Positions 1 to 8,840 of a stretch of 26,133 nucleotides of DNA are shown here, in pieces. Made by a program: the position numbers and the translations under genes. The stretch lies in NCBI GenBank assembly GCA_964649195.1, contig CAZYPK010000064.1, forward strand, positions 1 to 26,133. The letters are read 5' to 3'. Each line of letters begins with the position of its first letter. The first letter of the stretch is position 1. Source of the stretch: JTS-RE9 sp964649195. Lineage in GTDB: Bacteria; Planctomycetota; Phycisphaerae; Phycisphaerales; Phycisphaeraceae. Below the pieces are notes generated by a model. That model was not told the origin of the DNA. It saw only the letters and a program-made list of their open reading frames with translations, and made no database searches.

Positions 1-90
1 AGCCCGTCCGCGGGCTGAAGCAAACGAAAATCGCGCGGCCGGTGATCGTGCCTGACCGTTCGTCTGCCGCGCGAGTTTCGTTTGCTCAGG
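1..90. repeat. Intergenic palindromes at window start
   Basis: Two inverted repeats are visible. Positions 1-16 form a short hairpin with 6-bp arms and a 4-nt loop. Positions 18-39 and 67-88 form a second, near-perfect inverted repeat of about 22 bp built around the word GCAAACGAAA. No convincing gene lies here. The segment is cut by the window edge, so a larger element may continue upstream. Confidence 0.6.
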
Positions 91-205
91 CCCCCAAAGC
101 GGGGCCGTCGCAAACGAATCGGCTCGGCAGGAGCCTCGCCCTCCCAGCGGGAGCCTCGTCCTCCCGGCGGGAGCCTCGTCCTCCCATATGCTTTTACCCT
201 GCCAG
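91..205. repeat. Dispersed repeat, left copy (three 20-bp units)
   Basis: A conserved lead-in (91-130) is followed by three tandem units of about 20 bp containing GGGAGCCTCGTCCTCCC, ending at CATATGCTTTTACCCTG. The same sequence occurs in opposite orientation at 26046-26133 with two units instead of three. The unit is GC-rich and lies directly upstream of astB, so it is part of the astB leader or upstream region. Confidence 0.8.
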
Positions 206-235
206 CCACCCAAAAGTTCTCAGTCTCCCGGAAGG
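204..235. repeat. Short dispersed repeat upstream of astB
   Basis: A 30-bp stretch starting CCAGCCACCCAAAAGTT and ending CTCCCGG recurs with few differences, inverted, at about 24693-24723. At the second site it abuts the GGCTGGGGCTGAG repeat family, so the elements look like mosaics of shared modules. Confidence 0.6.
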
Positions 236-250
236 GCACAGGCCAAATCC

Positions 251-1600
251 ATGTCGATGGCACATGAATACAACTTCGACGGGCTGATCGGTCCGACGCA
301 CAACTATGCGGGGCTGTCGCGTGGCAACATCGCCTCCACATCGCACAAGGGGGCGACCTCGCATCCGAAACAGGCGGCGCTGCAAGGCCTGGCGAAGATG
401 AAGCTGCTGGCGGAACTGGGGGTGAAGCAGGCGGTGCTGCCGCCGCAGGAGCGGCCGGATTTGGCGTTCCTTCGCAGCCGGGGATTCGATGGCGACGATG
501 CGCAGGTCATCAAAGCCGCAGCCGCGCAGTCGCCTCATCTGCTCGCCATCAGCTACAGCGCATCGGGCATGTGGGCCGCCAACGCCGCGACGGTCTCGCC
601 GAGTGCGGATACGCAAGACCGGCGCGTGCATTTCACGCCTGCGAATCTGTTCACCCAGCCGCACCGCTGCATCGAGGCGGCCGCGACGCACCGGCTGTTG
701 TGCCGGCTGTTTCATGATGATTCATGTTTTGTCGTACACGCGCCGCTGCCGGCCAGCGGGCGACTCCGCGATGAAGGGGCCGCCAATCACACGCGGCTGT
801 GCGACGCCTATGCCGACGGCGGCGTGAACCTCTTCGCCTTCGGAGGCGATGAGCGGGATGACACGCTCGCAAGCCCGGTCATGTATCCCGCCAGGCAGTC
901 GCGCGAAGCATCGCAGATCATCGCCATGCGGCATCGTCTGAGCGCGATGGACACCTTCTTTGTGCAGCAGGATCCTGCCGCCATCGATGCGGGGGTGTTT
1001 CATAACGATGTGATTGCGACGGGGAATCGGGATGTGTTTCTCTGTCATGAGCGGGCTTATGTGGGGCAGGAGCGGTTGCTGCGCGAGGTGAGCGGGCGGT
1101 TTGCGGCGCGAAGCGGCAAGCCGCTGAGGGTGATCGAGGTCCGCGAGGATGAAGTGCCCCTGGCGGATGCGGTTTCGTCCTATCTTTTCAACAGTCAGAT
1201 CGTGTCGCTTCCTGATGACACGATGGCGATCATCTGCCCGGTCGAGTGCATGGAGCATGAGAGCACGCGGCGATTTCTCGATGACCTGCCGCGGCGCGGC
1301 GCTTCCATCGACTCGCGTCACGTCGTCGATCTGCGTCAGAGCATGAACAACGGCGGCGGGCCGGCGTGCCTGCGGCTGCGCATCGTGCTGACGCAAGCGG
1401 AGGCGCAGGCGATGCACCAGGGTGTGATCTGGTCGCTTGCGCTGAATGAAAAACTTGTCGCGTGGGTGAACAAACATTACCGCGAGGAGTTGAAGCCGGA
1501 GGATTTGCGGGATGTGCGGTTGATTCGTGAAGGGCGCGATGCGCTGGATGAGTTGACGGGGGTTCTGGATTTGCCGGGGCTTTATGCGTTTCAGAGGTGA
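251..1600 (+). CDS. astB: N-succinylarginine dihydrolase (AstB)
   Basis: Cytoplasmic enzyme of the arginine succinyltransferase (AST) pathway. It hydrolyses N2-succinylarginine to N2-succinylornithine, releasing ammonia and CO2. The 449-residue product matches the family in length and almost end to end: NFDGLIGPTHNYAGLS at the N-terminus, DEGAANH carrying the expected catalytic Glu, FHNDVIA carrying the catalytic His, and GGGPACLRLRIVL carrying the nucleophilic Cys near the C-terminus. I chose the ATG at 251 because conservation begins at residue 5. The ATG at 257 is equally possible; upstream in-frame codons from 188 lie in repeat DNA. A weak GGAAGGG lies about 15 nt upstream. No other ast gene (astA, C, D, E) is in the window, so the pathway partners must be elsewhere or absent. 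The stop is followed at once by a hairpin repeat. Confidence 0.96.
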   Translation: MSMAHEYNFDGLIGPTHNYAGLSRGNIASTSHKGATSHPKQAALQGLAKMKLLAELGVKQAVLPPQERPDLAFLRSRGFDGDDAQVIKAAAAQSPHLLAISYSASGMWAANAATVSPSADTQDRRVHFTPANLFTQPHRCIEAAATHRLLCRLFHDDSCFVVHAPLPASGRLRDEGAANHTRLCDAYADGGVNLFAFGGDERDDTLASPVMYPARQSREASQIIAMRHRLSAMDTFFVQQDPAAIDAGVFHNDVIATGNRDVFLCHERAYVGQERLLREVSGRFAARSGKPLRVIEVREDEVPLADAVSSYLFNSQIVSLPDDTMAIICPVECMEHESTRRFLDDLPRRGASIDSRHVVDLRQSMNNGGGPACLRLRIVLTQAEAQAMHQGVIWSLALNEKLVAWVNKHYREELKPEDLRDVRLIREGRDALDELTGVLDLPGLYAFQR

Positions 1601-1641
1601 GGAACCCACGCACAGGAGTGCGTGGGCTTTGGCGGTGTTTC
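1601..1641. repeat. GTGGG-type hairpin repeat after astB
   Basis: Perfect 9-bp stem (1605-1613 with 1618-1626) and an AGGA loop, followed by CTTTGG and a T-rich GTGTTT. It begins immediately after the astB stop and could serve as a bidirectional terminator between convergent astB and the DUF1338 gene. A sister copy at 17865-17907 lies inside a coding region. The two stems differ by a compensatory G-C to C-G swap. Confidence 0.75.
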
Positions 1642-1654
1642 TGCGGAATTTTTG

Positions 1655-1692
1655 TTTCCTGTCTCTTGTCCCCTGTCTCCTGTCCCCTTTTC
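1655..1692. repeat. Heptamer repeat (CCTGTCY family), half element
   Basis: Five degenerate 7-nt units of the type TCYCYTG lie directly against the stop codon of the DUF1338 gene. The same family forms full hairpin-like elements at 20757-20852 and 23757-23897. Only one arm is present here. Confidence 0.75.
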
Positions 1693-2493
1693 TTACGAGC
1701 GGTTGGTGCTTTCAAAAATCTTGTCGGCGCTTTTGGCGACGAAGCCGGTGAAGAGTTTGCCGTCGGGCAGCGGGTAGCGTTTGGCGAATTCGTAGTAGCA
1801 GCAGGGGATCACCTGTTTGCCGCCGTCGTCGAAGACGGCTTCGACTTTGTCGGCGAGGGTGGAGGATTGTTCGAGGAAGACTTCGGGCGAGCCTTTGATT
1901 TCGCCGCCGATGGCGTTGAGCTTGAAGCCGTTGTCCTTGAGGAACTCGTTGAGCACTTCGAGCGTGTCGAAGGTTTCCAGGAAGTTGACGAAGACGGTGA
2001 AATGATTGGCGCGGTAGCCCCACGCGGCGAGCCAGCTTGCGTACTCGCTTTCGGCGGCGAGCTTTTCGTAATCGTTGTAGGTCACCTTCCACGGCCTGCC
2101 CGCGAGGGCGAAATCGTCGCGTTCGCCCAGGTTGTCCGGCGCCTGGTTGATCAGCGAGCTGACGCGGTTGCGCAGCTCCTCGGAGCACTCTTCCAGCCGC
2201 AGCTCGCTGATGAAGACCTTGGGCAGCGTGGGGTCTTCGTGTTCGTAATGACGGGCGTAAAGTTTTTTGTCGGGGAAGTCGTATTCACCCCTGGCGACGT
2301 AGCCGCCGTCGATGAAGGCCTTGGCCAGGGCGTCGATGCCCAGTTTGGGATGGCGAAAGGTTCGCAGGGCGATGTGGTCGTTGACGACGCGCTCACCGGC
2401 GGCGTGGAGCAGTTCGTGAATGCCCTTGGCGCTGGGATTGAGCCGGGCGTAATCCTCCCAGAGTCGATCCAGCAACTGATGAATATCGCTCAT
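1693..2493 (-). CDS. DUF1338 2-oxoadipate dioxygenase/decarboxylase-like protein
   Basis: 266-residue member of the DUF1338 family (HglS/YdcJ type). Characterised members are non-haem Fe(II) enzymes that turn 2-oxoadipate into 2-hydroxyglutarate in lysine breakdown. The expected metal ligands are visible: His40 in NDHIALRTF, His164 in NHFTVFVN and Glu235 in CCYYEFAKRY. Arg44, four residues after the first His, fits the substrate-carboxylate arginine. The start at 2493 is supported by AGGGAG about 10 nt upstream; in-frame codons further upstream encode no family sequence. It is convergent with astB, and both would act in basic amino-acid catabolism, but no other lysine-pathway gene is nearby. 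The protein is much shorter than P. putida HglS, as is usual for the short subfamily. Family assignment is firm; the exact substrate is inferred. Confidence 0.85.
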   Translation of the reverse strand: MSDIHQLLDRLWEDYARLNPSAKGIHELLHAAGERVVNDHIALRTFRHPKLGIDALAKAFIDGGYVARGEYDFPDKKLYARHYEHEDPTLPKVFISELRLEECSEELRNRVSSLINQAPDNLGERDDFALAGRPWKVTYNDYEKLAAESEYASWLAAWGYRANHFTVFVNFLETFDTLEVLNEFLKDNGFKLNAIGGEIKGSPEVFLEQSSTLADKVEAVFDDGGKQVIPCCYYEFAKRYPLPDGKLFTGFVAKSADKIFESTNRS

Positions 2494-2582
2494 GGTGAAA
2501 AACTCCCTGGGGTGAGCCGCCGGGGAATTATAGGCGAAGAGAAAGGTGAACGGTGTTGCGGGGGGAGCGCCCATCTATTGCG

Positions 2583-2730
2583 GCAAGATATGATTCCGGG
2601 TGGCTGGGGCTGAGGCTCTGCGAAGCCCCGGCAAGGCGACCATCGACATTCAGTTGCGCCACCTTGCTTCGTGCATCTGGGCCGGGGCTTGCGCAGAGCC
2701 TTCAGCCCCAGCCACCCGGAAATATCTTGC
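2583..2730. repeat. 50-bp inverted repeat (GGCTGGGGCTGAG family)
   Basis: Arms at 2583-2632 and 2681-2730 are near-perfect inverted copies around a 48-nt centre. The inner module GGCTGGGGCTGAG...GAAGCCCCGGC recurs at about 6314-6345 and 24718-24751. The neighbouring GCGACCATCGA is shared with the 6.3 kb copy. It fills the gap between the GH10-like gene and the DUF1338 gene and would fold into a long stem in RNA. Confidence 0.85.
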
Positions 2731-2754
2731 CACATAAAAATAGCCACCCCCGTT

Positions 2755-4275
2755 TCACTGCTCCGGCACAAACTCCAGCCGCGATCGTTCGGGGATCGGT
2801 CTGGCATCACCATCGCGCCGGGTGTTTTTGTCGCCTTGCGCTTCCTTTTTCACCGGTTCAAACGAGGCGTCAACGACAGGCTGAATCAGCGATGGCTCCG
2901 GCGCGATCGCCTCTTCATCATCTGTCCCGGTCTTCTTCACCAGCGGCGTGCCGCCCGGTTTGGCCTTGACCGGCTGGAGCAGCACCAGCTTCGACTGGCC
3001 CGCGCTGATGCGAAGCTGCACATCCGCCTCGCCGCCGTCGGGCAGTTTCACCGAAATGCGGTAGGCGCCGGCGAAGATGCGACGGCGGACATTGCCCAGG
3101 TCGTCCGAATCGGCGGTGATGTCGGTCCACCAATGCCGCCGGACCATGCGGTCGATCAGCTCGCCCGAAGGCGTCAGGCTGCCATCCTCATCGATCAGCG
3201 CGGCCTCTTCGTGTTGCAGATCGCCGCTGCGCAGACCGGCAAAGTAAATGCCCTCCACGCAAGGCTGGGAGAACATCGCCCGCAGCGCGGTTTCAAGATT
3301 GATCGAAGCCTCGGCCGGCGAATCGCCGGACACTTCGAGGCTCGCCACCGTCACCGGCAGGCCCGGATCGCCCAGCCATTGGAGATTGCGGGTGATCGGC
3401 GCCTCCACCAGCCCGCCCGCAAAGCGCACCTCGATCGCCATCGCATCAAACGGCACGAAACCTTCGCGGAACGCGGTGACCTGCCGCAACGCCTTCTGCA
3501 ACCGCGCCGGTGCGAAGGCGTCATCGAAAGCAAGCATCGATCGGGCGAAGGTCGGCGTCGCATCGGCGCGGGGCGTCGATCCGGTCCGTTCGTAGTCGCT
3601 GATCTGATACAGGCGACGTATCGCGGCGAACCCCAGTTCCTTCTCGATGTGATCATGATCGATCAGTTGCGTCACCACATCAAGCTGCTCCACCTGGCGA
3701 CCGAAGCGGCGGACGACCTCCTTCGCATGGGCATCGAGGGCGGCGCGAAGATCATCACCCGTGAGGCCCGCCGCCCAGTCAGGCATACGGCCAGGGTCGG
3801 TGGAAATCACGCCGCCCCAACGGGCCGAGAGGTTCCGCTCCTTCGCAAAAGCGAACAGCTTTTCGACGACGGCAAAATCCCACTCCCCCGGCCTGGGCTG
3901 CGTGACGGGCCACTGGGTGTGGGCGTCGAGCGACACCGCGTTGAAGCTGCGCCACAGCGGAGCCTCGGCCATCCGCTCCTTCGTCGGCAGATCGTCAGGC
4001 AGCTCGCGCGGCAGGCGAACCCCCCAGCGAAAGGCGTGCTGCAACTGCTCGATGCGCACCGGACCGCGTGCCACCGGGTTGCCGGCCTGGTCGATGATGA
4101 TGATGCGCAGGTCGGCCTTGCGGATTTTTTCGATGCGCGCCTCGGATTCCTCGACCCACCTGGCCTGAAGGATTTGGGCATGTGAAGAAGTCGCGGCAAC
4201 GGACAGAAGAATGACGGCGCAGAAACATCGCCATGCACGGCGAGTGAAGCGCGACATGTCACGGGCGTTGCACAT
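2755..4275 (-). CDS. Secreted GH10-like protein, probably catalytically inactive
   Basis: 506-residue exported protein. Residues 7-33 form a signal peptide (basic n-region RFTRRAWR, hydrophobic core, cleavage after SHA). A family-typical lead-in (KADLRIIIIDQAGNPVARG... HAFRWGV) is followed by a GH10 (beta-1,4-xylanase) type barrel, about residues 80-390, and a C-terminal beta segment with a charged tail. The GH10 acid/base motif VVNE reads VVTQ (200-203), and the nucleophile motif ITELDV reads VASLEV (310-315). Both catalytic Glu are therefore replaced while the surrounding framework (GIYFAG, RRHWWT) is kept. This suggests a carbohydrate-binding or otherwise non-hydrolytic role, which is inference. 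The start is uncertain: the ATG at 4275 has AAGG 11 nt upstream; the ATG at 4257 gives a more usual signal peptide. Confidence 0.75.
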   Translation of the reverse strand: MCNARDMSRFTRRAWRCFCAVILLSVAATSSHAQILQARWVEESEARIEKIRKADLRIIIIDQAGNPVARGPVRIEQLQHAFRWGVRLPRELPDDLPTKERMAEAPLWRSFNAVSLDAHTQWPVTQPRPGEWDFAVVEKLFAFAKERNLSARWGGVISTDPGRMPDWAAGLTGDDLRAALDAHAKEVVRRFGRQVEQLDVVTQLIDHDHIEKELGFAAIRRLYQISDYERTGSTPRADATPTFARSMLAFDDAFAPARLQKALRQVTAFREGFVPFDAMAIEVRFAGGLVEAPITRNLQWLGDPGLPVTVASLEVSGDSPAEASINLETALRAMFSQPCVEGIYFAGLRSGDLQHEEAALIDEDGSLTPSGELIDRMVRRHWWTDITADSDDLGNVRRRIFAGAYRISVKLPDGGEADVQLRISAGQSKLVLLQPVKAKPGGTPLVKKTGTDDEEAIAPEPSLIQPVVDASFEPVKKEAQGDKNTRRDGDARPIPERSRLEFVPEQ

Positions 4276-4299
4276 GAGAGATCAAGCCTTGTGTTGTCC

Positions 4300-4484
4300 G
4301 AGCCGCGACTCAACGAGTCGCGGACGTGAACGGCCTGAAGGGGCGCCATGCGACTCGGCGGATCGACGGCCTCTTTCCTGTGTTCCACGCCGTCTTGTGT
4401 CCCACAATCTTCGAGGCCTTTCACCACCGCGCGATTCCCGCTCCTTCATGTCGTTCACGTCCGCGACTCGTTGAGTCGCGGCTC
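4300..4484. repeat. Nested palindromic repeat (CCGCGACTC-AAC-GAGTCGCGG)
   Basis: Outer inverted arms of 33 bp (4300-4332 and 4452-4484) are perfect complements. Each arm also contains its own 9-bp hairpin with a 3-nt loop. A relative at 21220-21240 keeps the stem but changes two base pairs in a compensatory way, and both are followed by CCTGAAGGGG. The element fills the 230-nt gap between radA and the GH10-like gene; no gene is seen in the gap. Confidence 0.85.
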
Positions 4485-4505
4485 CGATGGATTTTCAGAC
4501 GGGGC

Positions 4506-6230
<1,725 letters not shown>

Positions 6231-6236
6231 CAGCGG

Positions 6237-6242
6237 AGTATA
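6237..6242 (-). promoter_or_regulatory. -10-like TATACT before radA (leaderless start)
   Basis: TATACT ends exactly 6 nt before the radA ATG and there is no Shine-Dalgarno sequence between them. This spacing puts transcription start at or next to the ATG. Similar hexamers at the same spacing precede moaA, mutM and the nucleotidyltransferase gene. No clear -35 was seen. Confidence 0.45.
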
Positions 6243-6268
6243 TCGACGATGACCGCGACGACCTGTCC

Positions 6269-6355
6269 AAGCCGCTTGCGGCGTAGCAATCCCCGGGCCG
6301 GGAGCCGTCGAGTGACTGGGGCTGAGTCCGCGAAGCCCCGGCCCGGCGACCATCG
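6269..6355. repeat. Repeat modules upstream of radA
   Basis: Contains the GCCGCTTGCGGC palindrome (6271-6282), also seen at 11544, 12074, 20740 and 23790. It is followed by a variant of the GGCTGGGGCTGAG...GAAGCCCCGG module and GCGACCATCGA, as in the 2.6 kb element. This is non-coding spacer between pfp and radA. Confidence 0.65.
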
Positions 6356-6359
6356 AACC

Positions 6360-6475
6360 TGAGTTTCGTTTAAGCCCCGCCCGGAAGGGCGCGGGCCAAA
6401 GCGTGTCCGATCAACAGCCGCGAATCGAACACCCCTTGGCCCGCGCCCTTCCGGGCGGGGCTTAAACAAAACTCA
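6360..6475. repeat. 40-bp inverted repeat downstream of pfp
   Basis: Arms 6360-6399 and 6436-6475 match at 39 of 40 positions around a 36-nt loop. The core is GCCCCGCCCGGAAGGGCG. It lies 3' of pfp on the minus strand and could terminate or stabilise that transcript, although there is no long T tract. Confidence 0.85.
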
Positions 6476-6498
6476 GAACGAACGTCTCACCCGCCTGA

Positions 6499-7764
6499 TC
6501 ACCGGTTCACGCGCAGCAGTTCCACCGTCGGCAGCGGACCCACCAGCGGCGCCAGATACTTGCGGAAGCTGTCATCGATGTTGCTGTCGCCATCGAGAAA
6601 TCGCGGCTCAAGCACGCGCGTCTTGCCCGCCACATCGGAAAGCTCGATCCGTTTGTATTCGACCTTGTACGGATCATCGCTTCGACGCTGAATGGCGATT
6701 GAGCCGTCCAGATCGCCCGACAGCGCCAGCTCCGCCGCCTTGCGGCCGGCCATGCGGGCCTCCTCCGCATCGCTGGGCGACACGCAGCCGGCGAAGCATC
6801 GCTGGGCGTAGCCGAACGTGTCCGCACGCACGCGCAGCTTCTTGCCCAGGTTGTTCTTGATGTGAATGCTCAGGAAGTCGCCCAGCGCGCCGGAGCCGGA
6901 GAGGGAGACGTTGCCGTGCATGTCGCGCTCGACGGTGTGGCCCTGCGCCTCGGCCAGCCGCGCCGAGATCGGCACGTGGTTCTTGTCCGCGATGCCTTCG
7001 CTCACCGCGATCAGGCATCGGCCATGCTTCTTGTAGATGCGATCGACATCGGCGAGGAACTTGATTTCATCGAAGGCCACTTCAGGCACGTAAATCAGGT
7101 GCGGACCATCCTCGGGATTCTGCCGCGCCATCACGCTCGCCGCCGTGAGGAAGCCTGCGTGACGACCCATGATGACGTTGAGCTTGATGCCCGGCAGCGA
7201 GCGGTTGTCCAGGTTGTCACCGATGAAGGCGCAGGCCACATAGCGGGCCGCGCTGCCGAAGCCCGGCGTGTGGTCGTTGTGCTGGAGGTCGTTGTCGATG
7301 GTCTTGGGCACATGAAAACAGCGCAGCTCGTAGCTGCGCTCGCGGGCCAGTTCGTTGACGATGCGGCAGGTGTCGCTGCTGTCGTTGCCGCCGATGTAGA
7401 AAAAGTAGCGGACGTTCTGCTTCTCGAACGATGCGAAAATCTTCCTGCAGTATTCCGCATCAGGCTTGTCGCGGCTCGAGCCCAGCGCGGCAGAAGGCGT
7501 GGCCGCGACGCGATCCAGACGGTCCTGCGGAATGTCCTGAAGCTCGATGTAATGATCGTTGATGATGCCCCTGACGGCATGAACCGCGCCCAGAATCTTC
7601 TCAATCCCCGGCTTGCCGCGCAGCGTCTCGACGACACCCACCAGCGACTGATTGATGACCGCCGTGGGACCGCCCGACTGACCGATGACGACGTTGCCCT
7701 TGATCGTGTTGACGGCAGGGAAATTTTCGAGGGGACTTCCGGGGGAGCTTCCGGGGGCACTCAT
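6499..7764 (-). CDS. pfp: PPi-dependent 6-phosphofructokinase
   Basis: Phosphofructokinase that phosphorylates fructose 6-phosphate at C1, or runs the reverse reaction, in central carbon metabolism in the cytoplasm. Family motifs: GQSGGPTAVINQS near the N-terminus, GGNDSSDT at 125-132, PKTIDNDL at 153-160 with catalytic Asp157, GRHAGFLTA, and SEG. Asp128 (in place of the Gly of ATP enzymes) and Lys154 (PKTID rather than PGTID) are the recognised signature of pyrophosphate-dependent enzymes, so PPi is the likely phosphoryl donor. Length is 421 residues. GAAGG 6 nt upstream supports the start at 7764. The first 12 residues (MSAPGSSPGSPL) are encoded by a short CCCCCGGAAG repeat and look like an added tail; the conserved fold starts at about residue 22. 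Repeat-filled spacers separate it from its neighbours. Confidence 0.9.
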   Translation of the reverse strand: MSAPGSSPGSPLENFPAVNTIKGNVVIGQSGGPTAVINQSLVGVVETLRGKPGIEKILGAVHAVRGIINDHYIELQDIPQDRLDRVAATPSAALGSSRDKPDAEYCRKIFASFEKQNVRYFFYIGGNDSSDTCRIVNELARERSYELRCFHVPKTIDNDLQHNDHTPGFGSAARYVACAFIGDNLDNRSLPGIKLNVIMGRHAGFLTAASVMARQNPEDGPHLIYVPEVAFDEIKFLADVDRIYKKHGRCLIAVSEGIADKNHVPISARLAEAQGHTVERDMHGNVSLSGSGALGDFLSIHIKNNLGKKLRVRADTFGYAQRCFAGCVSPSDAEEARMAGRKAAELALSGDLDGSIAIQRRSDDPYKVEYKRIELSDVAGKTRVLEPRFLDGDSNIDDSFRKYLAPLVGPLPTVELLRVNR

Positions 7765-8102
7765 GGGCGACCTTCAAAATGGTGGTTTTGTATGGGAAAA
7801 AACAAACGTCGCACGGCGACGGGAGAACCATTGTAAGCCATCGGCATGGGTGTGCAACGACGCCCTGACCGATACACAGGGCCGTTTAATTCTCGGCACC
7901 CACACTGTCGGAAGTTCCAAATGACAAATCTCAAACTCCAAACAAGTTCCAAGGAACAAAAAAACCGCACTCAAACAGAATCCGGATTCGGATCGGTTTT
8001 GCCCGGTTCGGCTCGCTTTCGAGTTTGTTTGAGATTTGGTTTTTGTGATTTGGGGCTTTTGCTTCCGGCGATCGGGCGGAGAATCAAACGGCCCCGGACC
8101 GA
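7765..8102. repeat. Intergenic repeat region between pfp and nucleotidyltransferase
   Basis: No gene seen in this divergent gap. An outer inverted repeat of 15 bp (7880-7894 with 8079-8093, one mismatch) encloses heptamer arrays of the ATTTGGG family. Units such as CAAATCT CAAACTC CAAACAA lie at about 7925-7952, and the opposite-strand form GTTTGAG ATTTGGT lies at about 8025-8055. GATTCGGATCGG words lie at the centre. The divergent promoters must lie here; the only box seen is the TACAAT at 8103. Confidence 0.7.
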
Positions 8103-8108
8103 TACAAT
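8103..8108 (+). promoter_or_regulatory. -10-like TACAAT before nucleotidyltransferase gene
   Basis: TACAAT ends 6 nt before the ATG at 8115, the same arrangement as at mutM. It suggests a leaderless mRNA and supports 8115 over the internal ATG at 8226. No clear -35 hexamer was seen. Confidence 0.45.
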
Positions 8109-8114
8109 GAAAAC

Positions 8115-8795
8115 ATGTCCACCGTCACCTCTGGACAATCCGTGGATGAGATCGCCCGGATATTGACCGGCGCCCGGGCCGTCGCTCATCGCCTGTGGGA
8201 AACCGATCCCCATCGGGAGGCCGCCATGTCACCGAATCCTTCCGACCTGGCCGGCGACATCCGAAATCTTTTCGCGTTGCTGGCCGCCCGTCGCGTTTCC
8301 TACGTGCTCGTGGGCGACGTCGCGCTGCTCAAATACATCGAAAGCCGCAACACGGAGGACATCGATCTGCTGCTCTCCCTGGCGGCTCTGGAGTCGATGC
8401 CTGAGATCGAAATCACGGATCGCAACCGCGACTTTGCGCGGGGCCGTTTCGGCGATGTCCGGGTCGATGTGCTCCTGACGCGCAATCCTGTTTTCGCGCT
8501 CGTGCAGAAGAACCATGCGACCGTCCACCGGTTCAGCGAGCTCGCGGTTCCCTGCGCAACGGTCGAGGAATTGCTGCTGCTGAAGCTTTACGCATTGCCC
8601 GACCTTTACGCACAGTCCAGGTTTCAGCGGGCGATGCTTTACGAAAACGACATCGCCATGCTCGCGCAGAAGTACCAGCCGAACCTGCGGGCGACATTGG
8701 AGACACTGCGGCCATTCGTGGACGCGAGACAACACGAAGAATTGGGCCGCATCATTGAAGAGATCGAAGCAAAGGTGCGAAGGATGGGGAAATAA
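8115..8795 (+). CDS. Nucleotidyltransferase-fold protein (MNT/AbiEii-like)
   Basis: 226-residue protein with a minimal nucleotidyltransferase core: VSYVLVGDVALLKYIESRNTEDIDLLL, where DID fits the metal-binding Asp pair, then a beta strand (RVDVLL) and a helical C-terminal half. Such proteins occur as stand-alone enzymes and as toxins of AbiEii/MenT-type systems. No antitoxin-like partner lies next to it, so a toxin role is not supported. The usual GG/GS after the first strand reads GD, an atypical detail. Two starts are possible: 8115, with TACAAT 6 nt upstream, and 8226, with GGGAGG 5 nt upstream. The 37 intervening codons have coding-like GC at third positions, so I favour 8115 and treat 8226 as an alternative. 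The gene is on the plus strand between minus-strand neighbours. Specific function unknown. Confidence 0.7.
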   Translation: MSTVTSGQSVDEIARILTGARAVAHRLWETDPHREAAMSPNPSDLAGDIRNLFALLAARRVSYVLVGDVALLKYIESRNTEDIDLLLSLAALESMPEIEITDRNRDFARGRFGDVRVDVLLTRNPVFALVQKNHATVHRFSELAVPCATVEELLLLKLYALPDLYAQSRFQRAMLYENDIAMLAQKYQPNLRATLETLRPFVDARQHEELGRIIEEIEAKVRRMGK

Positions 8796-8840
8796 TTTTC
8801 GGGTTCCGAGTAAAAACATGCGAATCCGACTGTATTCCTG

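Noticed and set aside
1605..1626. Simple rho-independent terminator of astB
   Set aside because: The stem is good, but there is no T tract right after it and the same element occurs inside a coding region, so it is listed as a repeat; a terminator effect remains possible.
2671..4185. 504-codon plus-strand open frame opposite the GH10-like gene
   Set aside because: No protein-like motifs; composition typical of an antisense shadow. The minus strand encodes a signal peptide and GH10 framework.
7765..8102. Riboswitch or ncRNA upstream of pfp or the nucleotidyltransferase gene
   Set aside because: The structure seen is explained by inverted heptamer repeats; no known aptamer motif was recognised.
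8115..8795. Toxin of an AbiE-type toxin-antitoxin pair
   Set aside because: No antitoxin-like gene is adjacent and the fold alone does not imply toxicity.
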